Below are positions 33,840 to 43,295 of a DNA stretch of 64,000 bases, in pieces; position 1 is the stretch's first letter, and each line of letters starts with the position of its first letter. The position numbers were made by a program, and so were the translations under genes. This DNA is from JBBWZH01 sp035544115 (GTDB lineage Bacteria; Actinomycetota; Actinomycetes; Mycobacteriales; CADCTP01). Location: contig OY970235.1 of the NCBI GenBank assembly GCA_963714145.1, positions 5,456,001 through 5,520,000 on the forward strand. The letters are read 5' to 3'. The notes under the pieces are model-generated. The model worked only from the letters and a program-made list of their open reading frames with translations, did no database searches and was not told the DNA's origin.

Positions 33840-36511
33840 ACGTCGGTGGGCGCGGGGATGTCGGCAGGCGCGGGGGTGTCAGCCGCCACGGGGGCCTCAG
33901 CCGACTCCGGCGGCACGGCCGACTCCGCGGGCACGGAAGTGCCGTTGGTGCGGACGGCCGGCAGGCTCAGCACCATGGTCAGCCCACCGCCGGGGGTGTG
34001 CTCGGGGTTGAGCGAACCGCCCATCGCCTGCGCCAGGCCGCGGGAGAGGGCCAGCCCCAGGCCGACGCCGACGCTGTTGTCCCGGTCGCCGAGCCGCTGG
34101 AACGGCACGAAGATGTGCTCCCAGTCGGCCTCGGCGACGCCGGGGCCGCGGTCGACCACGCGCAGCTCGACCCGGTCGTGCAGCGCGCTGGCCGAGACCA
34201 GCGGCCGGGCGGCCGAGGTGCCGTGCCGCAGCGCGTTGCCGATCAGGTTGACCACGATCCGCTCCAGCAGCCCCGGGTCGGCGCTCACCTCGGGCAGGTC
34301 GGCGGGGATGCGCAGGTCGACCGGACCGGCCGCCGGGCCGAGGTCGTCCAGGGCGTGCGGCAGCACGTCCTCCAGCCCGACCGGACGCGGGAACGCCGAC
34401 AGCGCCCCGGCCTGCAGCCGGCTCATGTCCAGCAGGTTCTCCACCAGCCGGGTCAGCCGGTCCATCGACTCGTCCGCGGTGGCCAGCAGTTCGGCCTGCT
34501 CGGCCGGTGACCAGGTCACGTCCCGGCTGCGCAGGTTGGTGATCGCCGCCTTGGCCGAGGCCAGCGGGGTGCGCAGGTCGTGGCTGACCGCGGCCAGCAG
34601 CGCGGTGCGGGTGCGGTCCGCCTCGGCCAGCGGTGCCGCCTCGGCGGCCGCCTGGGCCAGCCGGCGCTGCCGCAACGCGACCGCGGCCTCGGCGGCGAAC
34701 GCGGCCAGCACCCGGCGGTCGTCGCCGGGCAGGACCCGGCCGCGCAGCACCAGCGCGAGGTCGGGGCCGATCGGCATCTCGGTGTCGCCGTCCTCCGGCC
34801 GGGCGCCCGGGTCGGCGCCGGAGAACGCCACGCACCGCCAGCCCGGCCGGGCCGGGTCGGCCGCCGGCCCGGTCGGGGCGCCGTCCGGCCGGGCACCACC
34901 GGGATCGCGCTCCAGCAGGGCGACCGAGGTCATCCCGAACGTCTCCCGGACCTGGTCCAGCAGACTGTCCACAGCGGACTCGCCGCGCAGCACGCTACCG
35001 GCCATTGTGGACAGTGTGGCCGCTTCGGCGGCGGCTCGGGCGGCCTGGCCGGTGCGCCGGGCGGCCAGGTCGACCACCCGGCTGACCATCGCGCCGACCG
35101 CCATGTACACCAGCAGCGCCAGCACGTTGTTCCGCTCGGCGATGCTCCAGTTGTGCAGCGGTGGGGTGAAGTAGTAGTTCAGCAGCACCGAGCTCAGCAC
35201 GGCCGCGAGCAGCGCCGGCCACCAGCCGCCGATCAGCGCGGTGCCGACCACCGCGAGCAGGAACAGCAGCACGCCGCTGGTCAGGTTGAGGGTGCCGCGG
35301 GCCTGGCTCAGCCCGAGGGCGAGCAGCGGCGGCAGGGCCACCGCGGTCGCCGCGCCGAGCAGCCGCCGGCGCGGGGTCAGCCCGGGTGAGATCGGCGGCA
35401 GCCGGCGCCCCTTGCTGACCCGCTCGTGGCTGACCATGTGCACGTCGATCGGGCCGGACTGCTTGATCGTGGTGACGCCGATGCCGGGGCTGACCAGCTG
35501 CGCCAGCCGGCCCCGGCGGGACGCGCCGAGCACCAGTTGGGTGGCGTTCTCGGCCCGGGCGAAGGCGAGCAGGGCGCCCGGCACGTCCTGGCCGACCACC
35601 TGGTGGTAGCTGCCGCCCAGGCTCTCGGTCAGCGACCGCTGCCGGGTCAGGTTGGCCGGGTCCGCGCCGGCCAGCCCGTCGGACCGGGTCACGTGCACGG
35701 CGAGCAGGTCGGCGCCACTGCTGCGGGCGGCGATCCGGGCCGCCCGGCGGATCAGAGTGTCCCCTTCCGGGCCGCCGGTCAGCGCCACCACGACCCGCTC
35801 CCGGGTCTCCCAGGGGCCGGTGATGCCGTGCTCGGTGCGGTACCGGTCCAGCTGCTCCTCGACCTTGTCGGCCACCCAGAGCAGGGCCAGCTCGCGCAGC
35901 GCGCTGAGGTTGCCGGTGCGGAAGTAGTTGCCCAGCGCGGCGTCCACTTTGTCCGGTGCGTAGATGTTGCCGTGCGCCATCCGGCGACGCAGCGCCTCCG
36001 GGGTGATGTCGACCAGCTCGACCTGGCCGGCCGCGCGGACCACCGAGTCCGGCACGGTCTCCCGCTGGGGTACACCGGTAATGGTCTGGACCACGTCGTT
36101 GAGCGACTCCAGGTGTTGCACGTTCACTGTGGACAGCACGTCGATGCCGGCGGCCAGCAACAGTTCGACGTCCTGCCAGCGCTTGGCGTGCCGGCTGCCC
36201 GGCACGTTGCTGTGCGCGAGCTCGTCCACCAGCACGATCTGCGGCCGCCGGGCCAGCACCGCGTCGACGTCCAACTCCTCGAAGGTGCTGCCGCGGTATC
36301 CGATCGCCAGCCGGGGCAGCAGTTCCAGGCCGGTCAGCAGCGCGGCGGTGCGCTCCCGGCCGTGCGTCTCGACGAAGCCCACCAGCACGTCGGCGCCGCG
36401 CTCGGCCCGGCGGTGCGCCTCACCGAGCATCGCGTACGTCTTGCCCACCCCCGGCGCCGCGCCGAGGTAAATGCGCAACTCGCCGCGGGGCGGCGGCACC
36501 GCACCGGTCAC
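33830..36511 (-). CDS. kdpD: KdpD-type osmosensitive potassium sensor histidine kinase
   Basis: An 893-residue membrane kinase. The N-terminal KdpD domain has the P-loop GAAPGVGKTYAMLGEAHRR near residue 20 and DELAHSNVPGSRHAKRWQD. A universal-stress-like domain follows (LTGGPEGDTLIRRAARIAA, LVLGASRRGR). Four transmembrane helices lie around residues 380-480. The kinase core has the phosphorylatable His in AVSHDLRTPLASAKAAI near residue 640, then N and G boxes. KdpD senses low potassium and phosphorylates KdpE to induce kdpFABC. Neither kdpE nor kdpABC is in this window, so it is locally orphan. GTG 36511 is the likely start; GTG 36547 is possible. The C-terminal tail is a Pro/Ala repeat. Confidence 0.92.
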   Translation of the reverse strand: MTGAVPPPRGELRIYLGAAPGVGKTYAMLGEAHRRAERGADVLVGFVETHGRERTAALLTGLELLPRLAIGYRGSTFEELDVDAVLARRPQIVLVDELAHSNVPGSRHAKRWQDVELLLAAGIDVLSTVNVQHLESLNDVVQTITGVPQRETVPDSVVRAAGQVELVDITPEALRRRMAHGNIYAPDKVDAALGNYFRTGNLSALRELALLWVADKVEEQLDRYRTEHGITGPWETRERVVVALTGGPEGDTLIRRAARIAARSSGADLLAVHVTRSDGLAGADPANLTRQRSLTESLGGSYHQVVGQDVPGALLAFARAENATQLVLGASRRGRLAQLVSPGIGVTTIKQSGPIDVHMVSHERVSKGRRLPPISPGLTPRRRLLGAATAVALPPLLALGLSQARGTLNLTSGVLLFLLAVVGTALIGGWWPALLAAVLSSVLLNYYFTPPLHNWSIAERNNVLALLVYMAVGAMVSRVVDLAARRTGQAARAAAEAATLSTMAGSVLRGESAVDSLLDQVRETFGMTSVALLERDPGGARPDGAPTGPAADPARPGWRCVAFSGADPGARPEDGDTEMPIGPDLALVLRGRVLPGDDRRVLAAFAAEAAVALRQRRLAQAAAEAAPLAEADRTRTALLAAVSHDLRTPLASAKAAITNLRSRDVTWSPAEQAELLATADESMDRLTRLVENLLDMSRLQAGALSAFPRPVGLEDVLPHALDDLGPAAGPVDLRIPADLPEVSADPGLLERIVVNLIGNALRHGTSAARPLVSASALHDRVELRVVDRGPGVAEADWEHIFVPFQRLGDRDNSVGVGLGLALSRGLAQAMGGSLNPEHTPGGGLTMVLSLPAVRTNGTSVPAESAVPPESAEAPVAADTPAPADIPAPTDVPD

Positions 36512-36640
36512 GCTGGATCGGCCGGCGCGCTGCCCCGGACCACCCACAGGCCGGCGGACACATCGTCACCGTACCCGTGGCACCCCAATCCGGAACCAGA
36601 AACAACGCACTTCTGGCACTGAGAGCGCATGACTGACTGC

Positions 36641-36663
36641 GGACTGTCCGCATCGGACAGTCC
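36641..36663. promoter_or_regulatory. 10-bp perfect inverted repeat between kdpD and a membrane protein gene
   Basis: GGACTGTCCG (36641-36650) and CGGACAGTCC (36654-36663) pair perfectly around a CAT loop. An overlapping palindrome, TGCGGAC-T-GTCCGCA, shares the left arm. The site lies between the divergent kdpD and membrane-protein genes. It could be an operator for either promoter or an RNA hairpin. The sequence TTCTGGCACTGAGAGCGC at 36611 is repeated with two changes at 36732, right over the start of the next gene. Confidence 0.6.
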
Positions 36664-36739
36664 ATGCGGCGATCAACTTGACCCGTGCCGCGTCCGGCCG
36701 CTTGTATTGCTTCATGGGTGCCCCTGACCTGTTCTGGCA

Positions 36740-37717
36740 GTGAGTGCGCCGTTGTCCCAATCGGACTGGACGCCGCGCAGCGCCAACATCCCGACCGCCG
36801 TTCGGGTCGGGATGGTCGGCGGCTCCGGTGGTCTGGTCCTCCTCACCGGTGTCATCCTCGGTGGGCGGCATGCCGGGTCGTCCGGTGCCGGGATCGGGGC
36901 CGGGGTCGGCGTGCTCGCCGGGTTCCTGATCGGCGGGCTGGTCAGCAGCCTCATCGAGGAGATCGACCGGGACGGCCGGACCGGCCTCAACCGGACCGCG
37001 CTGGCCGTCGGCGCCGCGACCGGCGCGATCACCCTGCTGATCGTCGGCGTGGTGCTGGGTGACCGGCTGGCCGGTGACATCGGCGCCGCCACGGGGGCCA
37101 TCGCCGGGCTCGCGCTCGGCCTGCTCGGCGCCGGGCTTACCGGCTTCATCGCCGAGGCCATTTCGGACGTCGTCACCCTCGGCCGCGGCCCGCTCCGGTT
37201 CTTCGGCATTCTCGCCGGTGGCCTGATCGGTGGCCTGGTCGGGCTGACCGTTGGCAGCCGGTACGGCGACGTCGGGCTGATCACCGGTTTCCTGCTCGGG
37301 CTGGCGATCAGCGCGCTCGGTCTGGAACTGATCTCGATCGTGCGGCCGCAGCGCCGGGCGCACCCGCGCCGGGTCCGGCAGCCACCGCCGGCCCGCCGCC
37401 CGGCCCGGTCCCGGTTGGAGCCCGAACTGCCGCCGCGCGCGCCCCGGCCGATCCGGGTGACGGCGGTGACCCAGGTGCCCCGGCCCACCCGCGCCGCGCC
37501 GGGGCCGGCCCGACTCCGTCCGGACGGCCCGCAGCAGGCCCAGCCGGACCCGATCCGGCCCATCCTGCCGCCGTACCGGCGCACCGGCCGCCCGCTGAGC
37601 CCGGCCCCGTACCGGCGCACCGGCGGACCGACCATGCCCGGCGGCTCCCGCCCGAACCCCCCACCGGACCGCCGCCCGAACCCCCCGCCGGACCGCCGCC
37701 CGGTCCGCGGCGACTGA
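36740..37717 (+). CDS. Glycine-rich multispanning membrane protein with a Pro/Arg tail
   Basis: A 325-residue protein I cannot assign to a named family. Residues 20-200 hold six or so Gly/Ala/Leu-rich membrane helices arranged in similar pairs (GAGIGAGVGVLAGFLIGGLV, AGDIGAATGAIAGLALGLLG, FFGILAGGLIGGLVGLTVG). The last 120 residues are a Pro/Arg-rich cytoplasmic tail ending in two copies of NPPPDRRP. GTG 36740 starts MSAPLSQSDW; no Shine-Dalgarno is seen. It is divergent from kdpD with a palindrome between them, so a link to osmotic or ionic control is possible but unproved. The DNA repeat of the tail continues past the stop codon. Confidence 0.65.
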   Translation: MSAPLSQSDWTPRSANIPTAVRVGMVGGSGGLVLLTGVILGGRHAGSSGAGIGAGVGVLAGFLIGGLVSSLIEEIDRDGRTGLNRTALAVGAATGAITLLIVGVVLGDRLAGDIGAATGAIAGLALGLLGAGLTGFIAEAISDVVTLGRGPLRFFGILAGGLIGGLVGLTVGSRYGDVGLITGFLLGLAISALGLELISIVRPQRRAHPRRVRQPPPARRPARSRLEPELPPRAPRPIRVTAVTQVPRPTRAAPGPARLRPDGPQQAQPDPIRPILPPYRRTGRPLSPAPYRRTGGPTMPGGSRPNPPPDRRPNPPPDRRPVRGD

Positions 37718-37852
37718 CCGCCCGAACCCTCCGCCGGGACCGCCGCCGGACCGCCGCCGGTCCGCGGCCCGGACTGACCGCCCGCCGCCTCCGGTGCGCA
37801 CCTCCCGGCCCGATGAACGGCTGCCGCCGCTCACCCGCGCGGCGGGAACCGC

Positions 37853-38572
37853 TCACTCACCGGACGAACCGCGCCCGGACGAACCGCGCCCGGGCGAGGC
37901 GGGCCCGGGGATGGCCAACACCCGCAGGAAGACCTGGGCGAGTGGGCCGATGGCCAGCGCGTAGATGACCGTGCCGGGGCCGACCGCGCCGCCGAGCAGG
38001 AAGCCGATCACCAGCACGGTCAGCTCGATCGTGGTCCGGACCAGCCGGATCGACCGGCCGGTGCGCCGGGCATAGCCGGTCATCAGGCCGTCCCGCGGGC
38101 CCGGGCCGAGCCCGGCGGCGATGTAGCAGCCGGTGGCCAGACCCCCCACCAGCACACCGAGCAGCAGGAACGCCCAGCGCAGCGGCCAGCCGTGCGGCAC
38201 CGGCAACACGGCCAGCGCGACGTCCAGCACCAGCCCGATCACGATCACGTTGCTGACCGTGCCGAAGCCGGGCCGTTGCCGGATCGGGATCCAGAGCAGC
38301 AGCACGACCACGCCGACCGCGATCACCACGGTGCCGAAGCGCAGCCCGGTGTGCTCGGCCAGGCCCTGGTGCAGCACGTCCCAGGGGTCCAACCCGAGCG
38401 CCGCCCGCACCTGCAGCGACACGCCCAGCCCGTACAGCACCAGGCCGACGTACAACTGGACCACCCGGCGCCGCAGCCCGGCCTGGCCGAGCCCGACCCG
38501 GCCCAACCCAGCCCGGCCGCCGCGGGTGAGCCGGGCGCGCAGGGCGGGCCGAACGGGCAGCTCCGTGACCAC
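37853..38572 (-). CDS. YczE/YitT-like membrane protein
   Basis: A 239-residue membrane protein with about five helices. Typical features of the YczE group are QLYVGLVLYGLGVSLQVRAALGLDPWDVLHQGLA near the N terminus, then FGTVSNVIVIGLVLDVALA and AGLGPGPRDGLMTGYARRTG. Function in the family is unclear; transport of a small metabolite is suspected. GTG 38572 has AGGAG 8 bases upstream; longer starts at 38581 or 38627 are possible. It is divergent from a MocR regulator, the same pairing seen in Bacillus (ycxD-yczE), so the regulator most likely controls it. The tail has a tandem RGSSGRGSSGE. Confidence 0.82.
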   Translation of the reverse strand: MVTELPVRPALRARLTRGGRAGLGRVGLGQAGLRRRVVQLYVGLVLYGLGVSLQVRAALGLDPWDVLHQGLAEHTGLRFGTVVIAVGVVVLLLWIPIRQRPGFGTVSNVIVIGLVLDVALAVLPVPHGWPLRWAFLLLGVLVGGLATGCYIAAGLGPGPRDGLMTGYARRTGRSIRLVRTTIELTVLVIGFLLGGAVGPGTVIYALAIGPLAQVFLRVLAIPGPASPGRGSSGRGSSGE

Positions 38573-38641
38573 TGTGGACACTCCTCTTCGGTCCGGAAGC
38601 GGCCCTTGCTCGGGCCGATCTCCCATGCCACTCTGGGCATG

Positions 38642-38672
38642 ATTGGTTTCGAGATCCATAGCCAATAACCAA
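38642..38672. promoter_or_regulatory. Candidate MocR operator
   Basis: In the AT-rich gap between the divergent YczE and MocR genes, TTGGTT (38643-38648) is matched by AACCAA (38667-38672), and ATTGG (38642-38646) by CCAAT (38662-38666). MocR proteins bind paired sites in such divergent promoters. Assignment is by position and symmetry only. Confidence 0.4.
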
Positions 38673-38687
38673 GAAATGGTCTGGGCA

Positions 38688-40139
38688 ATGAAGACCACAC
38701 GAAGCGTCAACCCGCGCCAGCTCGGCACCCTGCTCGGCGACTGGCGGCTCGGCCCGGGCGGCCCGGCGTACACCCGGTTGGCCACCGCAATCACCCAGCT
38801 GGTGCTGGACGGCCGGCTACCGCTGCACTGCCGGCTGCCGTCCGAGCGGGATCTGGCCGCCGCCCTCGGGGTCAGCCGCACCACCGTGACCGCCGGCTAT
38901 GACGCCCTGCGGGAGACCGGCTACCTGGTCAGCCAGCGCGGCTCGGGCAGCTGGACGGCGCTGCCGGCGGTGCACCGGGCGGTCGTGCCGACCTGGGCCA
39001 CCGCCCCGGTCAGCGGCCCGCCGGCCGAGCTGCTCGACCTGGCCAGCGCCGCCCCCGGCGCGCCCGCGCTGGCCGTCGCCACCGCCGCCCGGGACGCGCT
39101 CGACGACCTGGGCCGGTACCTCGACCAGGACGGGTACGACCCGGTCGGGCTGCCTGCCCTGCGCGACCGGATCGCCGACCGGTACCGCCGCCGCGGGCTG
39201 CCGACCACGCCGGACCAGGTGCTGGTCACCAGCGGCGCGCTGCACGGGCTGGACCTGGTGCTCCGGCTGCTGGTCGGCCCCGGCGACCGGGTGCTCACCG
39301 ACTCACCGACCTACCCGACCGTGCTGGACGCGATCCGGGCCACCCGGGCCCGGCTGGTCCCGGTGGGGCTCACCCGGGCCGGCTGGAACGTCGACCTGCT
39401 CACCACCTCGCTGCGCCAGACCGCACCCCGGCTCGGCTACCTGATCGCCGACTATCACAACCCGACCGGGCATGTGCTGGCCGAGGCGGCCCGGGCGGCG
39501 GTGGTCGAGGCGGCCGCCCGCGCCGACACGTTCCTGGTGGTGGACGAGTCGTTCGTGGAGCTGGGGTACGACGGTGCCCCGCTGCCGGCGCCGATGGCCG
39601 GGTTCGACCGGGCCGGGCGGGTGCTCTCGGTCGGCTCGCTGAGCAAGCCGTTCTGGGGTGGGCTGCGGCTCGGTTGGGTGCGCGCGCCGGCCGACCTGGT
39701 CCGCCGGCTGGCCGTGGTCCGGGCCGCCACCGACATGGCCAGCCCGGTGCTCGAGCAGCTGATCGGCGCCCGCCTGCTCGACCTCGCCGACGAGGTGCTG
39801 CCGGCCCGCCGCCGCCAGTTCGCCCGGCAGCGGGACGTGCTGGCCGCCGGGCTCCGCCGACACCTGCCGGAATGGCAGTTCGACCTGCCGGCCGGCGGCC
39901 TGGCGCTCTGGCTCGAACTGGACGCGCCGATCAGCACCGCGCTCACCGTCGTCGCCGCGCAGCACGGCATCCGGCTCGCCGCCGGACCGCGGTTCGGCCC
40001 GGACGGCACGCTGGAGCGCTACCTGCGGCTGCCGTTCACCCAGCCGGCAGACCTGCTGGACGCCGCCGCCGGCCGGCTCGCCACCGCCCGCGCGCAGGTG
40101 GACGGCACCTCGGCCACCGCCCCCCTGGTCGTGGCCTGA
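38688..40139 (+). CDS. MocR-type regulator (GntR helix-turn-helix fused to PLP aminotransferase domain)
   Basis: A 483-residue fusion. The N-terminal winged helix reads LPSERDLAAALGVSRTTVTAGYDALRETGYLVSQRGSG. The aminotransferase-like domain covers about residues 110-470, with the nucleotide-like loop VTSGALHGLDLVL, IADYHNPTG, the Asp-containing VVDESFVEL, and the PLP-binding Lys in VGSLSKPFWGGLRLGW. MocR proteins use PLP or an amino compound as effector. The start may be ATG 38688 or ATG 38676. It is divergent from the YczE-like gene, its probable target. PdxR and other MocR roles cannot be separated, but no pdxST genes are present. Confidence 0.92.
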   Translation: MKTTRSVNPRQLGTLLGDWRLGPGGPAYTRLATAITQLVLDGRLPLHCRLPSERDLAAALGVSRTTVTAGYDALRETGYLVSQRGSGSWTALPAVHRAVVPTWATAPVSGPPAELLDLASAAPGAPALAVATAARDALDDLGRYLDQDGYDPVGLPALRDRIADRYRRRGLPTTPDQVLVTSGALHGLDLVLRLLVGPGDRVLTDSPTYPTVLDAIRATRARLVPVGLTRAGWNVDLLTTSLRQTAPRLGYLIADYHNPTGHVLAEAARAAVVEAAARADTFLVVDESFVELGYDGAPLPAPMAGFDRAGRVLSVGSLSKPFWGGLRLGWVRAPADLVRRLAVVRAATDMASPVLEQLIGARLLDLADEVLPARRRQFARQRDVLAAGLRRHLPEWQFDLPAGGLALWLELDAPISTALTVVAAQHGIRLAAGPRFGPDGTLERYLRLPFTQPADLLDAAAGRLATARAQVDGTSATAPLVVA

Positions 40140-40339
40140 CCCGCCGGGCCGGCCCGCCATCGAGCCGTCGAGGCCGGGCCGTCCGGCCGTCGAGGCCGGG
40201 CCGTCGAGCTGTCGGTGCCGAACCCGCGGGCCCGGGCCGTCTGTCCGCGTGGCCGCCGGCGGGTCTGAACCCACCGGCGGCCGCGCGGGCCGACGCTCCG
40301 CGCGGCCTCCGGGGTGACTCGGGCAGTGGCCGGATCCGG

Positions 40340-40921
40340 TCAGCGACCGAGCCGGGTCAGCGCCTCGCCGACCTCGACCCGCCCGCGCCGCACGTCCATG
40401 GCGACCCGAACCCGGTCCTGCTGCTCGTCGTCGAGTAACCGCATCATGTCGGCCAGCGTGACCGGCGCGGCCTGCGCCGGATCCTTCTCACCGGTCGAGT
40501 CGAACGCCAATTCGTAGGCAGTCTGCACAAGCAACCGCTGGTCCGCCGGCCAGGTATTGGACCCCACGATCAGGCCATGCCAGTTGATCTTCCGGTTCGG
40601 GAAGTCGATGAACTCGGCGGTCCGGTCCCGGATCAGCGGGGAGCCGAGCAGCACCACCGCGACCGCCCAGGGCCGGTCCCGGAACAGCCAGGTCGGCAGC
40701 TCGGACCAACTCTTCGCGCGCCGGCTCGCGGCGTCCGCCGCACTGGCCGGACCGGCCGGCGCCGGCGAGACCAGCGCGGGCCCGGCTCTCAACCGGGACC
40801 TGCCGGCCCGGCGCGCGACCCGCACCGCCATCGCCCACAAAGCCGCCATCGCAGCACAGTAGAGCACGATAGCGCCCACAACCGAGCAGACCATCCATAT
40901 GACACTTAAAGCAGTCCGCAC
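40340..40921 (-). CDS. Hypothetical membrane-anchored protein
   Basis: A 193-residue protein of unknown function. The N terminus has one hydrophobic helix (VIWMVCSVVGAIVLYCAAMAAL-type) followed by a basic stretch, so it is probably anchored with the rest in the cytosol. The C-terminal half is soluble (WSELPTWLFRDRPW, FIDFPNRKINWHGLIVG, TLADMMRLLDDEQQDRVRVAMDVRRG). GTG 40921 has GGAGG about 9 bases upstream. Codon 5 is TTA, a rare leucine codon in these genomes. It ends next to the MocR gene and starts beside a low-GC gap. No known partner. Confidence 0.7.
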   Translation of the reverse strand: MRTALSVIWMVCSVVGAIVLYCAAMAALWAMAVRVARRAGRSRLRAGPALVSPAPAGPASAADAASRRAKSWSELPTWLFRDRPWAVAVVLLGSPLIRDRTAEFIDFPNRKINWHGLIVGSNTWPADQRLLVQTAYELAFDSTGEKDPAQAAPVTLADMMRLLDDEQQDRVRVAMDVRRGRVEVGEALTRLGR

Positions 40922-41246
40922 CGCTGCACACCTCCCCGTTACATCGGTTGCGGTCGCGCCGTAATCAAGAGATTACGCGCCGCAACAGGCCTTCGCATCT
41001 GCTCCACCTGTACAGACGCACCCCGTCGCCATTGGTAACGACGTTTGGGGCAAATTTGTTACGCCTGTCAAGAAAAGGTCGCTGCGAATCGGCCAACAGG
41101 GTTACCGGAAGGATCACCGGAGCGGCCTATTGACCAGAGACGACCGCATCCTACGCGCTACGGCCACTCTGGCTGTCGATCAACCATGCGGTCCACCCCG
41201 GAGCCGGGGGATCGTCCCCTGATGTGGGGGTTCCGGATGTGCGGGT
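40922..41246. other. 325-bp low-GC gap with an inverted repeat
   Basis: This gap between the hypothetical membrane protein and malic enzyme is clearly poorer in GC than its surroundings. It holds GTAATC (40961-40966) and GATTAC (40971-40976) around AAGA, with flanking GCGC arms that extend the symmetry with one bulge. It probably contains the promoter of the membrane-anchored gene. No small gene or known RNA was recognised. Confidence 0.45.
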
Positions 41247-42455
<1,209 letters not shown>

Positions 42456-42670
42456 CCAATTACCTTCCGTCCGATCCGCAGAGCGGCCGTCCGGCACAGT
42501 GCTTGTGGTCGAGGTAGGACCGGTTCCGCACTCCCGGCGCGGGACGTCCGAGGCGCTCCGGGGATCGCCCGAGGTGTTTCGAGTTTGCCACATCTGTCAC
42601 CGCGCCGCGGGTGACTCCGGCCACGCCCGACCGGGCCGGCCACCACCCCGGTGCTCTATCGTCGGGCGCC

Positions 42671-43291
42671 ATGAAGGTGCGCCCCCTCTCCATCCCAGGC
42701 GCCTGGGAATTCACCCCGGTCCAGCACGACGATGACCGCGGGTCCTTCCTGGAGTGGTACCGGGCAGCCGATGTGGCCGAGGCGGTCGGCCACCCGCTGA
42801 ACCTGGTCCAGGCCAATCATTCGATCTCCCGCCAGGGCACGCTGCGCGGCCTGCACTTCGCCGACCTGCCGCCGAGCCAGGCGAAGTACGTCTACTGCCC
42901 GCGCGGCGCCGTGCTGGACGTGGTGGTCGACATCCGGGTCGGCTCGCCGACCTTCGGCGAGTCCGAGGCGGTGCTGCTGGACGAGGTGGACCGGCGTGCG
43001 GTCTACCTCGCGGAAGGCCTCGGGCACGGCTTCATGGCGCTGGCCGACGACAGCGCGGTCACCTACCTCTGCTCCACCGGCTACGCCCCCGGCCGCGAGC
43101 ACGGCCTCTACCCGCTGGACCCGGCGCTGGGCCTGCCCTGGCCGACCGACCTGCCCCGGCTGCTGTCGGAGAAGGACCGCGCCGCGCCCACCCTGGCCGA
43201 CGCGCGGACGCACGGCCTGCTCCCCGACTACGAGGCCTGCCTGGCCTACTACGCCGAACTCGGCAGCCGGCACACCAGCCCAGCCGGCTAG
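42671..43291 (+). CDS. rmlC: dTDP-4-dehydrorhamnose 3,5-epimerase-like protein
   Basis: A 206-residue cupin of the RmlC family, which epimerises dTDP-4-keto-6-deoxyglucose on the way to rhamnose and other deoxysugars. The signature HSISRQGTLRGLHFADLP holds the catalytic His, followed by VVVDIRVGSPTFG, the HGFMALADDSAVTYLCS region with the second acid/base Tyr, and LGLPWPTDLPRLLSEKD. ATG 42671 has no strong RBS. No other rhamnose gene is adjacent, so it may act in a different deoxysugar route. Its TAG stop lies inside the target site of the downstream insertion sequence. Confidence 0.9.
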   Translation: MKVRPLSIPGAWEFTPVQHDDDRGSFLEWYRAADVAEAVGHPLNLVQANHSISRQGTLRGLHFADLPPSQAKYVYCPRGAVLDVVVDIRVGSPTFGESEAVLLDEVDRRAVYLAEGLGHGFMALADDSAVTYLCSTGYAPGREHGLYPLDPALGLPWPTDLPRLLSEKDRAAPTLADARTHGLLPDYEACLAYYAELGSRHTSPAG

Positions 43292-43294
43292 CCC
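43284..43294. repeat. Left copy of the 11-bp target-site duplication of the IS
   Basis: CCGGCTAGCCC here is repeated exactly at 45045-45055, on the other side of the insertion sequence. It includes the TAG stop of rmlC. It is half of a palindrome that is intact only on the right side. Confidence 0.75.
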
Positions 43295-43295
43295 C

